Shown in pieces: positions 43,901 to 54,242 of a stretch of 64,000 bases of DNA. Each line of letters starts with the position of its first letter. The stretch's first letter is position 1. Under the pieces are notes generated by a model that worked only from the letters and a program-made list of their open reading frames with translations, was not told the origin of the DNA and made no database searches. The stretch lies in assembly GCF_000143415.4 (NCBI RefSeq), contig NW_003314277.1, forward strand, positions 1,854,076 through 1,918,075, in the 5' to 3' direction. The stretch comes from Selaginella moellendorffii. Lineage: Eukaryota; Streptophyta; Lycopodiopsida; Selaginellales; Selaginellaceae. The position numbers were made by a program, and so were the translations under genes.

Positions 43901-45556
43901 GTAAATTCGCTTCCTCTTCTCGTTGCCTACACTTGACTACCAGAGTCTCATAGATGGACATGTTGCATAAAATACCTTTCAAGTTGATCTCTCAAATGAT
44001 TCACATCGCTTTGCGTAGCTTGAAAGGATGCATGCCATTGTGTTTCCTCCTCCTGAAAACACTATAAGAAAGCACTTCCAGCAAGAACCCATTTCCTACC
44101 TGGGAACATCGTACGAAATTCTCTTCCATCTCCTGGACATGCTGCTCCAAAGACTGCTTTCTAATTCGTTTTGCATGCAAGACACTTTCCTTGTTCTCAA
44201 CACCCCCTTTCAGCTGCGCTTCCTCAACTGAAATCTGTACTACAACATCAAATACGTTGAACTAAAATTTAAGGACTTCACCTCAGCTAGCTCTTCCATG
44301 AGTTTTGTACGTGTCTCCTCAGCTCTGTCTTTCCTTGCTACAAGATCAGAGACGTTTTCTTCTAGGTGGGAAAGAGAAAGTCGCGTCTCTGCAAGTAATT
44401 GCTGCAATGCAAAAACCTCAGACATCCAACAAATAAAAGACCAAACTGCTCACTGTTTGCATCTCGATGTCCTCTTCAGCTAGAAGTATAAGCTGCTCGA
44501 GTTCTCTTACAAACGCTTGGATGTCTTCGAGTTTCTTGTCTGTCTCATAAACTACAGCCCAAGCCAATCTCTTTCGCAAGGTGCGAACTTCTTCAGCAAG
44601 TTCATCCACTTGTTCCGCATGGAGAAGTTTCTCTTCTATCTTCACCAGATCCCGTTCGAGCACTTCAAAAGATTTCCTGTCCTTTTGAAGGCAATCACGA
44701 CACACTTGAATAGTCTTCACGTTCATGTCCAGCAATTTCGAGACTTTCTCCAAAAGAGTTGCCTTGAAGTAAAACTACAGCATAAGCATATGTCAGACCA
44801 CCTTCAGCTTGGAAACGAAAGCTATTGTTACCTTGAATTTCTCTTTCTCGCTACCAGCACTCAGAAAATCTCGACTCATGTCTTGAGACATAATCACACA
44901 CGGGTTTTCCGCATCAATCTACAAAAAAAAGGTGACAGTAGGAAAGTAGAAAATTTTAAAAATACAATCTTAGCTTACACTGAAATGGTCGATCACATCT
45001 CACAAATCCTGCTTGTTTGAAGAAAGTTTCTCACCTGGAATACACAATACAAAAGAAGTAAATCCCTCGCACGGTAGAAAACCAACCTCGGTGATTTTTC
45101 AAGACAATAGTGTTGCTTCCAGCAGTGATTCTCCGCTCAATCACTATCGTCTTGCCATACAGATTTGGCTTATAAGCATCTGACCCTTCATTTTTTAACT
45201 CTACCACTACCAAAGCAGACCTGGAACAGAAACAATGCTAGTCCAGAAAAAAAAAAGGGGGACTTTGCTTACTTTGATCCAATTTTGATAAAATCCTTCC
45301 CACGGGCCTTGCTCCCAAAGGCGATGCACAGCGCGGCCAGAATGGCGCTCTTGCCGCCTGAGAAAACAAAAACAATGGGGAAAACTCAAATCCAATCTAA
45401 AATCTCGCTCTTACTTCCATTTTGCCCCGTCAAGAAATTGACATTGTCACCGAGATCGATTGAAAGATTGCTGTGGCATAAGAAATTGACGAGCTTGATG
45501 CGCGAGATCACACCCGCGACACCCTGATCCTCGCCCCTCCACGTTTGCGTCAACAT
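40974..45556 (-). CDS. SMC6: SMC6-like gene, tandem copy B, with in-frame stop (probably disrupted)
   Basis: Intron-rich SMC6 copy starting MLTQTWRGEDQGVAGVIS (ATG 45554-45556). Walker A is split by an intron (TGQNGS, then GGKSAILAALCIAFG). Coiled-coil exons, a hinge region, and the C-terminal signature/Walker B ([30 protein letters not shown]) are present, as is [12 protein letters not shown]. However, in the exon after KNHRG the frame reads KQDL-TGA-DVIDHFS; the TGA (complement of 45000-45002) stands where copy A has His. No alternative acceptor I see restores the homologous frame. The C-terminus also departs from copy A (ends PRPVARD instead of [10 protein letters not shown]). SMC6 pairs with SMC5 in DNA repair. 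Confidence 0.75.
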
Positions 45557-45780
45557 AGCAAGCTAGCTAGAACTAAAACCCTAAACAACTATTTCAAAAT
45601 GGCTCGTTAGATCTTTGCGTATCTAACGGCCCAGGATTCCCCAGTTCGCCGCTTCTTTTCATTAATATTCCTAGAATCTCATATTCCCAGATTCTATTGG
45701 CAGCAGTTAAATCAGCCCGCGTGCGAAAAATTGTACTGCTAGTTAAAACCATTTTACTGTTGGTACGAAAAATTCTTCGT
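45557..45780. promoter_or_regulatory. SMC6 copy B promoter with inverted repeat and telo-box
   Basis: AAAACCCTAAAC telo-box near 45575-45586. A perfect 8-bp inverted repeat CGTTAGAT/ATCTAACG lies at 45605-45612 and 45621-45628, 49 bp upstream of the ATG. A related but imperfect element lies 67 bp upstream of copy A. Two ATATTCC cores lie at 45664-45686. Confidence 0.4.
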
Positions 45781-48700
45781 CTATAGACGAGGAGCTGACA
45801 TTTGCTGCTTCTTTATCTTTGGGTGATCCTTCACGGAGCTAAAAAACCAGGAAACAACGAGCTCAAATCCACCAGAAAAAAATCTAAACGAGAGAGGTAC
45901 CTGATGTCGTTGGGCGTGATGAAAATCCACTGAGATCCTTCTTGGATCGCGAAATCCACCACAGTTTCCAGGCTGATTCGCCGGCTGATTGCGTCCTGTG
46001 AGACGAGAGCTTAAACAAGTACATGAAAACGAAGGAAACTTACCATGAACACGTCGAACTCGTCCATTGCACGAAATGGAGACTCCGTCATCTCGTGGAG
46101 CGCCAAGGCGAAACATAGAGTGGAGAAAGATCTCTCTCCGCCTGAAAGAGAAAAGCACAAAACTTGCTCGTTCATGCCTAGGGAAGTATCAAAGTTACCA
46201 GAAAGAGCTCTTGTATCTTTCACTGCGCTGTTTGAGGCATCTTGCGGCATTTGAACCTGCCAGTAAAACCAAGTTAAAATCAACCAAACTTGGAAATAAT
46301 CATACCTCAAGCTTCAAAGTCTTGGCTTCATAGTCGATTTTCACTCTTCCACTGAACCCCTTCCTTTTAAGATGGTCATTGAACCTACAAAGAAAAATAG
46401 AAAAGACGTTAAACAGTGGCACAAGAGTTGGCAATCAAACCTCCATCTCAATTGGCGACTGAGGTAAGCAGTGTTGTGCTCAAACTTGGAGCGTCTCGAC
46501 GCATACACATTGTCTATCGCCTGCAAAAGAAAGTCTTGAACAACGAAAAAGCCACAAACGATGCTACCTCTATTCTTTGCTTCAGATCCACGTGAAGATG
46601 CTTCTTCTTGAAGACTTTCTTTTCCAGTTTCGACTTCTTTCGCTGAAGTTCGTCCACTGGGGTGATGTGCCTAAACAGGAAAACCGGGAGAAATGACTAA
46701 CAAATCACGAAAACTTGAAATGCTTCCCACCTTTCTTCACGACTCACTTGGTCCATAAGACGTTCTAAGCTTGCGTTCAGTTTAACTGTGGAATCCGACA
46801 CTCCGCCCAGCCTCTCGACTTCTTCCCCTGGGCATATCTGTGACGCTTTCTGCGCATTTTCCTGCAAAGCATGATAACAAAATTAGCAGCCAAAGTGCAA
46901 CTAAGCAGACACCCACCTCACGCTCGCTTTGAAGGCGTTTCAATTCTTCCTCTGCTATTTGCAACTCAGGAAGCACCCTGTCTTTCATGATTTTTGTGAA
47001 ATGAGCAACGGCCTGTGGGAATGAGGATCAGAAACAAACTTTGTAAAGTAACTCCTTACGTTAGCGGCCTCGTCTGCTTCCTCTTGCAATGCTTGCAACT
47101 CATCGGCAGCTTTTCTAAGAGCTTCGGCATCATCTTTGGTGGAATCTACGATTGCGACAGCTGAGGAAAAGCCACAATACAGATAAAACTTACCCAAGAA
47201 GCTATCATGCTTGGACTTGGCATCTTGCTGTTTGGCATTGACATCAACGACTTTACTTCTGAGGTCTTCAATCACACGCTCGAGTTTTCGAGCTTCCGCT
47301 TCTGTATCCTGATTTAAGAAAATATATATCAACTTCCATGCATGAGACGATTGAAGTACCAAAATTTCGGTTTCAAGCTCTTCCGTGTTAGGCATAGTTG
47401 CACTTGCTGCTTGTTCTGCTTGAAATTTTAGATCGCGCAATCGAAGTTCTTTCCTTGAGATGCTTTGACTGATTTCCGCGTTTGCTCTCTGTATACATCC
47501 ACTTCAAATTCTAAAGCATAACGAGGAGCAAAGTTTACCCTGGATTTCTCGAGGTGACGTCTTAAATCTTGAAGGGAGGCCTCAGCACTTCGCTTTTGTG
47601 ATTCCAATAATCTGAGCTCTTCGACAACTCTTGAAAGGTCACTTTCCGCTTCTGTAATTCGCTGCTCGATACCCGCTTCCAGTCGCCCACCTCGTATATT
47701 TCTGTCTTTCGGGAGTGTTGTTTGGCCTCCCGCTCTCATAAACCTGGACAATACACACGTCAGACGACTAAAACTGGCACATGTATCAACCCTTACATTT
47801 TCTCACCGGACCTCGTAAAGGCCTCCTTCACGTTTGGCGCTCTCGTGTTGAAAACCACGCGTACGCCTTCCTGGTAATTCTCAACCAGGACTTGTCTCTC
47901 AACAGATCCCTGGAAGAGATAAAAAAGAACAGATAAAAGTAAGACCTGCCTGAATACCTTACATGATCGACCAAGACGTTTTTGACGATATGGTTTTCAG
48001 ACTGGAGAACCGACATCACAGTGATCAGGTCCGGATTTGGAAGCATCCGTGGTGGCAGGTTCAACCTGAAAGATGAGAAAAGAAAAATGGCTAGGAACAA
48101 CAAAAAATTCATGAGGTACATACAGTGGGTGTTCGAAGTTGTAGATTATAATCGGCAGGTTCGTATAATTGCAGTTACGAGCAAGTCTACGAAGAGCAAG
48201 CATGTCCTGGTGGTTGGTCACAACAAAAGCGTTTAGCAATCTTCCAACAGCTACTTCAACAGCGAGCGCCCACGTATCATCTCCTGCCAGAGCCTTGAAA
48301 TCACAAAGTTAAATGCCAAAATACTTTAAAACGTTGTTTAACTCACGACATGTGCTCCAATCGGACCAATGGGAGGTCTTGTAAAAGAGTTTTCATGATT
48401 TTCAATGCTCCGGAGCAGCTTTATAACGTCCTCACCTCCAAAGGCATGAAGCTACAGAAAATGTTACCACAGGGGCTTAGGAGTCAACTCACTCACCCGA
48501 TTACGCTGCTGGTTTTGTAGTCGCCTAATATAACCATTCAAATCGCTGACCTTTCCACGACGGTCTTCAATCTGATACAAGAAAATTGGCGACTTACTAA
48601 TAATCTAAAAGATAAACAATACCTCTTTGTTTCGTTCTGAAATGCTATCAGTGGCGGAGTTTAAGTTTCTCAAAGCCGCTTCTTCCTCTTCCTGCATTCT

Positions 48701-50372
48701 ATTTAAAAAGGAAAACATTTACATAATTGCGTTTGGGTAAGACATATTACCTTCTTCGCTCTCCCTTTTGCAAATCGATCTCGTTTTCAAGGGCTCGAAG
48801 TGCTTCAACCCTCTCATTTTCTTCCACCTGGACAACTTTCAATACATCACAAGAAAGCCACACACCGAATGAGCTCACCTGGGTGTTCTCTTCGAACTTT
48901 TCCTTCATTTCACGTACGTGCATTTCAAGTGAGCGCTTTTTACCGCGCTTCCGCTCCAAAGTCGCTACTTTACTTCGAAGAGTTTCTTCGAGTTGCACCT
49001 TTTCCTGTGTCACCTGCAAATAAAAAATGCTACAGCGACTGGCACATTTTTAGCGACAGCCATTACCTCAGTCAGATCTTGGTATAGTTTCTTCTCTGCT
49101 TCCTTTGCTCTATCATTCCTAGAAATCAGATCGGAAATGCTTGTGTTTTTCCTGGAATGAGCATCGCGTTTCTCTCCCAGGATAGCCTGTAATAGAGATA
49201 TTAGACATTCCTTACAAATAACCTCGTCTTAAGACTGACCTTGTGTGCATCTATTCTTTCCTGGCAGACTGGAATGCGCTCTCGAAGCTTTTCTGCGCAA
49301 CCTGCTGCCTTCTCAATTTTACGATCGATATCGTAAACCTGAGACCAAGCCAGTTTTTTCCGCAGGTTGGTGACCTCCTGCGCCATCTCGTCAACCTTTT
49401 CTGCCCGCCGAATTTCCAAGTCCAATTTATTGAGCTTCTGCTCGTAGGGCCGAAATGTTTCCTCGTTGGCCTTCAAATAGACTTTGCATGATTCAATGTT
49501 GCCGATGTTAGCATCCAAAAGCTCCGAAACGTGTTGCAAAAGTGTTGCCTTGTAAAAGAACTATGCCCAAAAAACAAGCAGGTCATGAGCCCAACAAGGA
49601 TTAGAGCCAAGTACCTTGAACTTTTCCTTGTCATTTCCGGAATGCAGGAACTCGCGGCTCTTGTCTTGGCTCATGATCACACAAGGATTTTCGACATCTA
49701 TCTATAAGCATCCAAGTCAGTAAACAGGTAAAATATTACGGAAGACTCACATTGAAATGGTCGATTATATCATGAAGGTCTTCCTTTTTAGCCGAAACCT
49801 TCCGACCTGAAAGAAACAATGTAAATACTCGGGGATGAAAACACGAAGAAATAAGGAAAAAAATTCATGCCATGCTCGTCTTTCAACGCGGTGGTGGAAG
49901 CAGTCGCAGTAATCCTTCGCTCGATTATAATCATTTTCCCGTACCTCTCCGGCTTGTAGGAATCACAGCCTTCATTCTTCATTTCCACGATGACCAGCGC
50001 ATAGCTAAACATGAGAAAGTGTAAGTGTAAACTCCAGTCAAGAGCTTTAAAATCTAACACTTAGCTCTACCTGCATCCCGTCTTGATAAAATCTTTCAGC
50101 GAAGTAGCTCGTTGCGTTCCGCGAGCTCTGATGCCAAATGCGATGCACAGAGCCGTGAGAATGGCGCTCTTCCCACCTGCGAAGAGGCAAAAAAACCTAC
50201 ATTCTTCCCAAAATCTTGGAGCAGAGAACTTACTCCCATTCTGCCCCGTGATGAAATTCACGTTGTCAACGAAATCGATCGAGAGATTGGAATGGCACAT
50301 GAAATTCTCCACCCGGATGCGCGCGATGATCCCGGCGGCATCTCCCGCCTCGCGGCTTCGCCCGCGCGCCAT
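45781..50372 (-). CDS. SMC6: SMC6, structural maintenance of chromosomes 6 (tandem copy A)
   Basis: Intron-rich gene starting [34 protein letters not shown] (ATG 50370-50372). Walker A is TGQNGS + [14 protein letters not shown] across an intron, with the conserved [13 protein letters not shown] after it. Then [17 protein letters not shown] (about 49690), [12 protein letters not shown], and [13 protein letters not shown] in the first coil. The hinge region is around [21 protein letters not shown], followed by a second coil, [21 protein letters not shown] and [11 protein letters not shown]. The end is [14 protein letters not shown] with TAG at 45781-45783. I saw no stop in the exons checked. 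It acts with SMC5 and NSE proteins in homologous recombination repair. Confidence 0.92.
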
Positions 50373-50511
50373 TCCCAAGCCCTAAGCCCTTGAAAAAAAT
50401 CCCACGCCTTGAATGCCGCCATGTGTAGCGATGTCAGCCGTTGGATCATAGATCTATCCATCCGACAAGAACAAACTCCGGGAAGCGCTAGGGATTTTAG
50501 CGCTAGAAGGA
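50373..50511. promoter_or_regulatory. SMC6/MIF bidirectional promoter
   Basis: 139 bp between divergent ATGs. It contains CGTTGGAT (50439-50446) followed by ATCTATCCATCCG, the counterpart of the copy B inverted repeat. Just before the MIF ATG is AGCGCTA-GGGATT-TTAGCGCT (50485-50505), a short hairpin-forming inverted repeat. Confidence 0.4.
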
Positions 50512-51095
50512 ATGCCGACGCTCAATCTCTCCACGAACGTCCCCGCCGATTCGATCGTGAGCTCCGACATTCTCAAGGATGCGAGCAAGGCGGTCTCTCG
50601 GATCATTGGAAAGCCCGAACAGGTAACGTCGTCTCGATCGATAGGTTGTAGCGCATTCGATAGCCACGAAATCTCCAGGCATTGCAGCTCTCTCGTCTAG
50701 ATTATCACTCGAGATCTAGATTTCATTGTGCGATGATTCCTAGAGCGCTCGGCCGGATCGATTGAACTGGATTTTCATTTCCAAGTTGTTTGGTTTCGCA
50801 GTATGTGATGATCGTGCTCAAAGATAGTGTTCCAATGTCATTCGGTGGCACCGAAGAGCCGGCTGCGTATGGAGAAGTGATCTCGATTGGAGGGCTGGGG
50901 CCGAGCGTCAACAAAGAACTCAGCGAAGCTTTGTCCGAGATTTTGGAGTCCAAGTTATCGGTTCCGCCATCACGATTCTACATTAAGTTCTACGACGTCC
51001 AGGTACTTTTTGGCAAGCTCTTGTTCTTCTCTATTTCACTTTGGTCATATCCTTCTCAGAGAAGCTTTTTCGGATGGAATGGTTCCACCTTCTAA
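50512..51095 (+). CDS. MDL: MIF / D-dopachrome tautomerase-like protein
   Basis: Three exons: 50512-50622, 50802-51002 and 51060-51095, giving 115 aa, exactly the family length. It starts MPTLNLSTNVP, so Pro follows the initiator Met as needed for the tautomerase N-terminal Pro. Core motifs: IIGKPEQYVMIVLKDSVPMSFGGTEEPAAYGEVISIGGLG, PPSRFYIKFYDVQ, and the terminal RSFFGWNGSTF. Plant MIF/DDT-like (MDL) proteins are cytosolic or peroxisomal homologues of macrophage migration inhibitory factor; physiological substrates are unclear. Confidence 0.93.
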
Positions 51096-51396
51096 AGTAT
51101 ACTTCTTATGATGTGAGTTACCGAGTAACTGGATTAAAAAAAGCAACACCGCTGGGGTATGTATGTTCGCTTTATGCTTTTACTATTAAATTCTTGGCTA
51201 GGATTTTCAAGTCCAATGCAAAACTATGTCTTTGTTTCCAGGAATAGTTTATGGCCTCCACCTGTAGGAAAGAGCTTTCTCAGCTTTTTTGGGGGCCAGG
51301 TGAGCCATCAATTTGGTTGGCGCTTTTAGAACTTATATGGCACGAAAAGAAGAGAAGAAGAGAAGCAGTGAAAGGAAGATCATCGTCCAAACAAGT

Positions 51397-52047
51397 ATGA
51401 AGAAGCAACAGCAGAGTGGTGGTGAATTGATGGTGGGATTCTCGTTTCTGGCAGCTCTCTTGCTCGCGACACTGGGAGCTGTTCAAGCAACCGAGTTTGT
51501 AGTCGGGGGCGCGACTCAATGGATAATGCCTCCCAACGGCGACGATGACTTTTACGAGAATTGGTCCAAGCAGCAAAACGTTCGTGTCAATGACACACTC
51601 CGTAAGTTTGTTTTCTTTTCTTGTGCTTTCATCTTCTTTGTTTTCTAACGAGAGCATCTTCTATGCATGCAAGGTTTCAAGTACAACAGCCAACGGCACG
51701 ACGTTCTGGAAGTGTCCGAGGATGACTACGACCGATGCTCCAGCGCCTCGCCGATCCAGTCTTTCAACAACGGTGACACCTCGATCGCAATGACCAGGCC
51801 CGGATCATGGTACTTCCTCTGCGGCTTTCCAAATCACTGCCAAGGGGGCCAGAAGCTGTCCATCGATGTCCAAAACGCATCGCTCACAGGCAGCGCCGCC
51901 ACTCCACCATCGTCAAGCTCCAGCAGCTCCAGCTCCAGCTCCAGCAGCGCCGCCGGCAGTAACATCTCGAGAAAAGATTTGGAAACTCTCACGGCAGCAG
52001 CAGCAACAGCCGGAATTTCGATCTTGCTCTTTATCGTTATAATGTGA
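51397..52047 (+). CDS. phytocyanin (stellacyanin/uclacyanin-type blue copper protein), GPI-anchored
   Basis: Two exons, 51397-51601 and 51674-52047, 192 aa. The signal peptide lies around VGFSFLAALLLATLGAVQA. The plastocyanin-like domain starts TEFVVGGATQWIMPP and contains copper ligands His (QRHDVLEV), Cys and His (FLCGFPNHC) and an axial Gln (GGQKLSIDV), the stellacyanin pattern. A poly-Ser/Pro stretch and a hydrophobic tail (ISILLFIVIM) suggest a GPI anchor. A Met at 51430 is an alternative start. A decayed copy lies at 60572-60896. Confidence 0.88.
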
Positions 52048-52206
52048 GCAGCGTTATTCAAATAGTTCTTCGTTGAATTCTTAATAAATTTTAAATCAAT
52101 ATTTTTAATGATCTAAGTTTTTAAAGATTTACACAATCATCTTGAATATTAAGGTGAGAGCTAGAACATGTTCCTCATTTAAGTATTCTTAACAAGGTTA
52201 CTCTTC

Positions 52207-53022
52207 CTATACCATCTCCTTGATCGTCGACTGTAGCTGATACAGATCAAACTCTTCCTGCACCAGCTCCTTGATCGTCGACTGGAGCTGATACAGATCA
52301 AACGTGAGTGGGATGTCATGGCAGTCTGGAACATCGCTGGAAAGCATGCTGAACGGGAACCACACCAAGAAATCCTCCTTTGTTTCCAAAGTGCAAACTC
52401 CAGGGCTAAAATCTATAATCTGTGTACCTTTGCCAGCTTCCTCCTGCACCCACAACAGTTGCAGGCTGCTGCTGCTAGTGCTGAGGGTGGCGTACGAGAT
52501 TTGTATCCCAATTGCGAGCTTACAGCCCGAGCGAACCCAGTGGTTAAGTTCCCTGACGAGTACCTCAAAAGGCTCGTTCTTGTAGCCCACTTCAAGGACT
52601 ACTCGAGGGAATGGATGCTTCTGCGAGGCCGTGGAGAAAGAGGCGTCTGGCTCCTTGCTCCCGTTACCAAGCGCAAACCTCGATGATCCCAGGACCCGGA
52701 CGAAGGAGCGGATGTCCAGCTCGGGGCTCGTGAGCATCAAGTGCCTCTCCACTTGCCGGCATAACTTGTGGAAGAACCACTGCTTCGTCTCGTCGTGGAC
52801 GTTACTGGGATCGCCAAATATGTAGACACTGCCAACGCCGGAGCCCGCTTCTCTCTCGAGGAAGGCCAGCCTCCAGCAGTCTTCATTGTTGGAACTCCAT
52901 TTCTCAAAGCTAGAGTAGAACACATCGTCTGCCACTAGAAAAGGGCCCTTCCCTGTGCCTGAGCACTCTTTGTACAAACTCACCGCCTTCTCCAGGCCAC
53001 GATCCAGTCTCTCCTTCGACAT
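52207..53022 (-). CDS. putative PD-(D/E)XK-fold protein of unknown function
   Basis: Intronless, 271 aa, MSKERLDRGLEKAVSLYKECSG. The centre, residues about 120-180, reads GSKEPDASF...HPFPRVVLEVGYKNEPFEVLVRELNHWVRSGCKLAIGIQI. An EPDASF element followed by a VVLEVGY strand and a helix with x-W is the pattern of Uma2-like/fungal PD-(D/E)XK nuclease-fold proteins; the Asp and Glu would be metal ligands, but the usual Lys after E-x is replaced by Gly-Tyr-Lys. This is inference from pattern. The C-terminus carries a 17-aa direct repeat, FDLYQLQSTIKELVQEE + FDLYQLQSTIKEMV. A broken duplicate is at 61026-61794. Confidence 0.6.
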   Translation of the reverse strand: MSKERLDRGLEKAVSLYKECSGTGKGPFLVADDVFYSSFEKWSSNNEDCWRLAFLEREAGSGVGSVYIFGDPSNVHDETKQWFFHKLCRQVERHLMLTSPELDIRSFVRVLGSSRFALGNGSKEPDASFSTASQKHPFPRVVLEVGYKNEPFEVLVRELNHWVRSGCKLAIGIQISYATLSTSSSSLQLLWVQEEAGKGTQIIDFSPGVCTLETKEDFLVWFPFSMLSSDVPDCHDIPLTFDLYQLQSTIKELVQEEFDLYQLQSTIKEMV

Positions 53023-53286
53023 TGGATTAGGGTTTTCAGCTGGTACGGTATTTAAAGGAATAAATCAACCTTTTGAAGTTTTCAAGCTTTTAACCCAAAA
53101 TTAGTAGTGCGAGAAATAAATGTAAAACGAACTTTAAACTAATCTTAATTTATTTTAATAAACTCTTTAGTTTCTCCATGGATGGTATTTAGTTTCTCAC
53201 CAAAATACCAAACATTAGATGCTTACATTCTGCTATAAAATGGGTTGCTCCTAGAGTGTTAGCAACCAGCAGTTTCGAGCTAGCTA

Positions 53287-54242
53287 ATGGCTCATACCAG
53301 TGCTCTAATCTTCCTCACTTCTTTCATTGCTTTCGCTGCAAGCGTTGCAGTGGCACAAACTCCCACCACTCCTCCTCCAGGCACTCCACCCCCTCCAGCC
53401 CCTCCTCCTCCAGGCACTCCAGCCACTCCAGCCACTCCAGGATGCTTCCCAGGTAGGGTTCATGTGAAATCACGCTTTTTTCTTCATACAATTTTCAAGC
53501 TATTATAGGAGATGCAACTGTTCAGATGTATAATGGAGAAATTAAGTTCGTGAGGGAGCTTAATGTTGGAGACAAGGTTGAATACTTTCACATAAATCTT
53601 GTCCAAGTATAACTTCTCCGCAGGTTGCAGTGGGGAAGAATATCTATTCAGATGTGTATGCATTCGGCCACAAGGATGCTGATGCCATGTCCAAGTTTTT
53701 CCAAGTGCACAGCGCTTCAAACATGTTGGAACTCACTGCAGGCCACTTTGTTCCCGTTGCTGTCAATGGGAAGCTCGTGTACAAGAGAGCCGAGGACCTC
53801 AAGGTTGGAGATTCCCTGTGGGAATCATCTCAAATCACTGGTAAGGAAAGCAAAAAGCATATATATTGGTGGGATGTTTCGAATTTGACGATTCTGTGCT
53901 ACTTTTCCAGAAATACAAAAGGTTGAGAAGGTAGGCCTCTACAACCCGCTCACTCTCTCCGGCAGCATCATGGTGAACAATGTTCTAGCATCGACTCACA
54001 GCGAGTGGTTCTTGGACTCCATATTTGATGCTGTCGGCGCAACCGAGTACCTGCCATACGCATACCAGGCCGTGCTTGCTCCAGTTCGCGCCATCTACAA
54101 CATCGTCGGCAAGGAAATCTACGCAAAGGGCTATGCTGCCATCGATTCCTTCACCAACATTGCTGACTTTGGAAGGAAGTATGGAGGAAGCGTTGCTCTC
54201 ACCTTTGGAGTTGCTGGTCTTGTGCTGGCCTCCAAGGTGTAA
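53287..54242 (+). CDS. secreted Hedgehog-type Hint (Hog) domain protein with Pro-rich N-terminus
   Basis: Four exons: 53287-53452, 53509-53576, 53624-53840 and 53911-54242, 260 aa. A signal peptide (ALIFLTSFIAFAASVAVA) is followed by a 30-residue Pro/Thr-rich segment (TPPPGTPPPPAPPPPG). Then comes TPGCFPGDATVQMYNGEIKF, the exact start of a Hedgehog Hint domain with the Gly-Cys autocleavage junction. Further Hint landmarks are RELNVGDKV, ELTAGHFVPV (block B T-x-x-H), RAEDLKVGDSLW, and the closing GSIMVNNVLAS. After the Hint core there are about 80 residues (EYLPYAYQAVLAPVRAIYN...) like the tail of Hog proteins, with a hydrophobic C-terminus. Autoprocessing activity is inferred, not shown. Confidence 0.88.

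Noticed and set aside
51834-52061. Minus-strand frame opposite the phytocyanin tail
   Set aside because: Mirror of the Ser-rich repeat; composition explained by the antisense of AGC/TCC codons.
53340-53440. Reading the Pro-rich segment as an extensin gene of its own
   Set aside because: It is short and in the same exon as the signal peptide and the Hint start CFPG, so it is the N-terminal part of the Hog protein.
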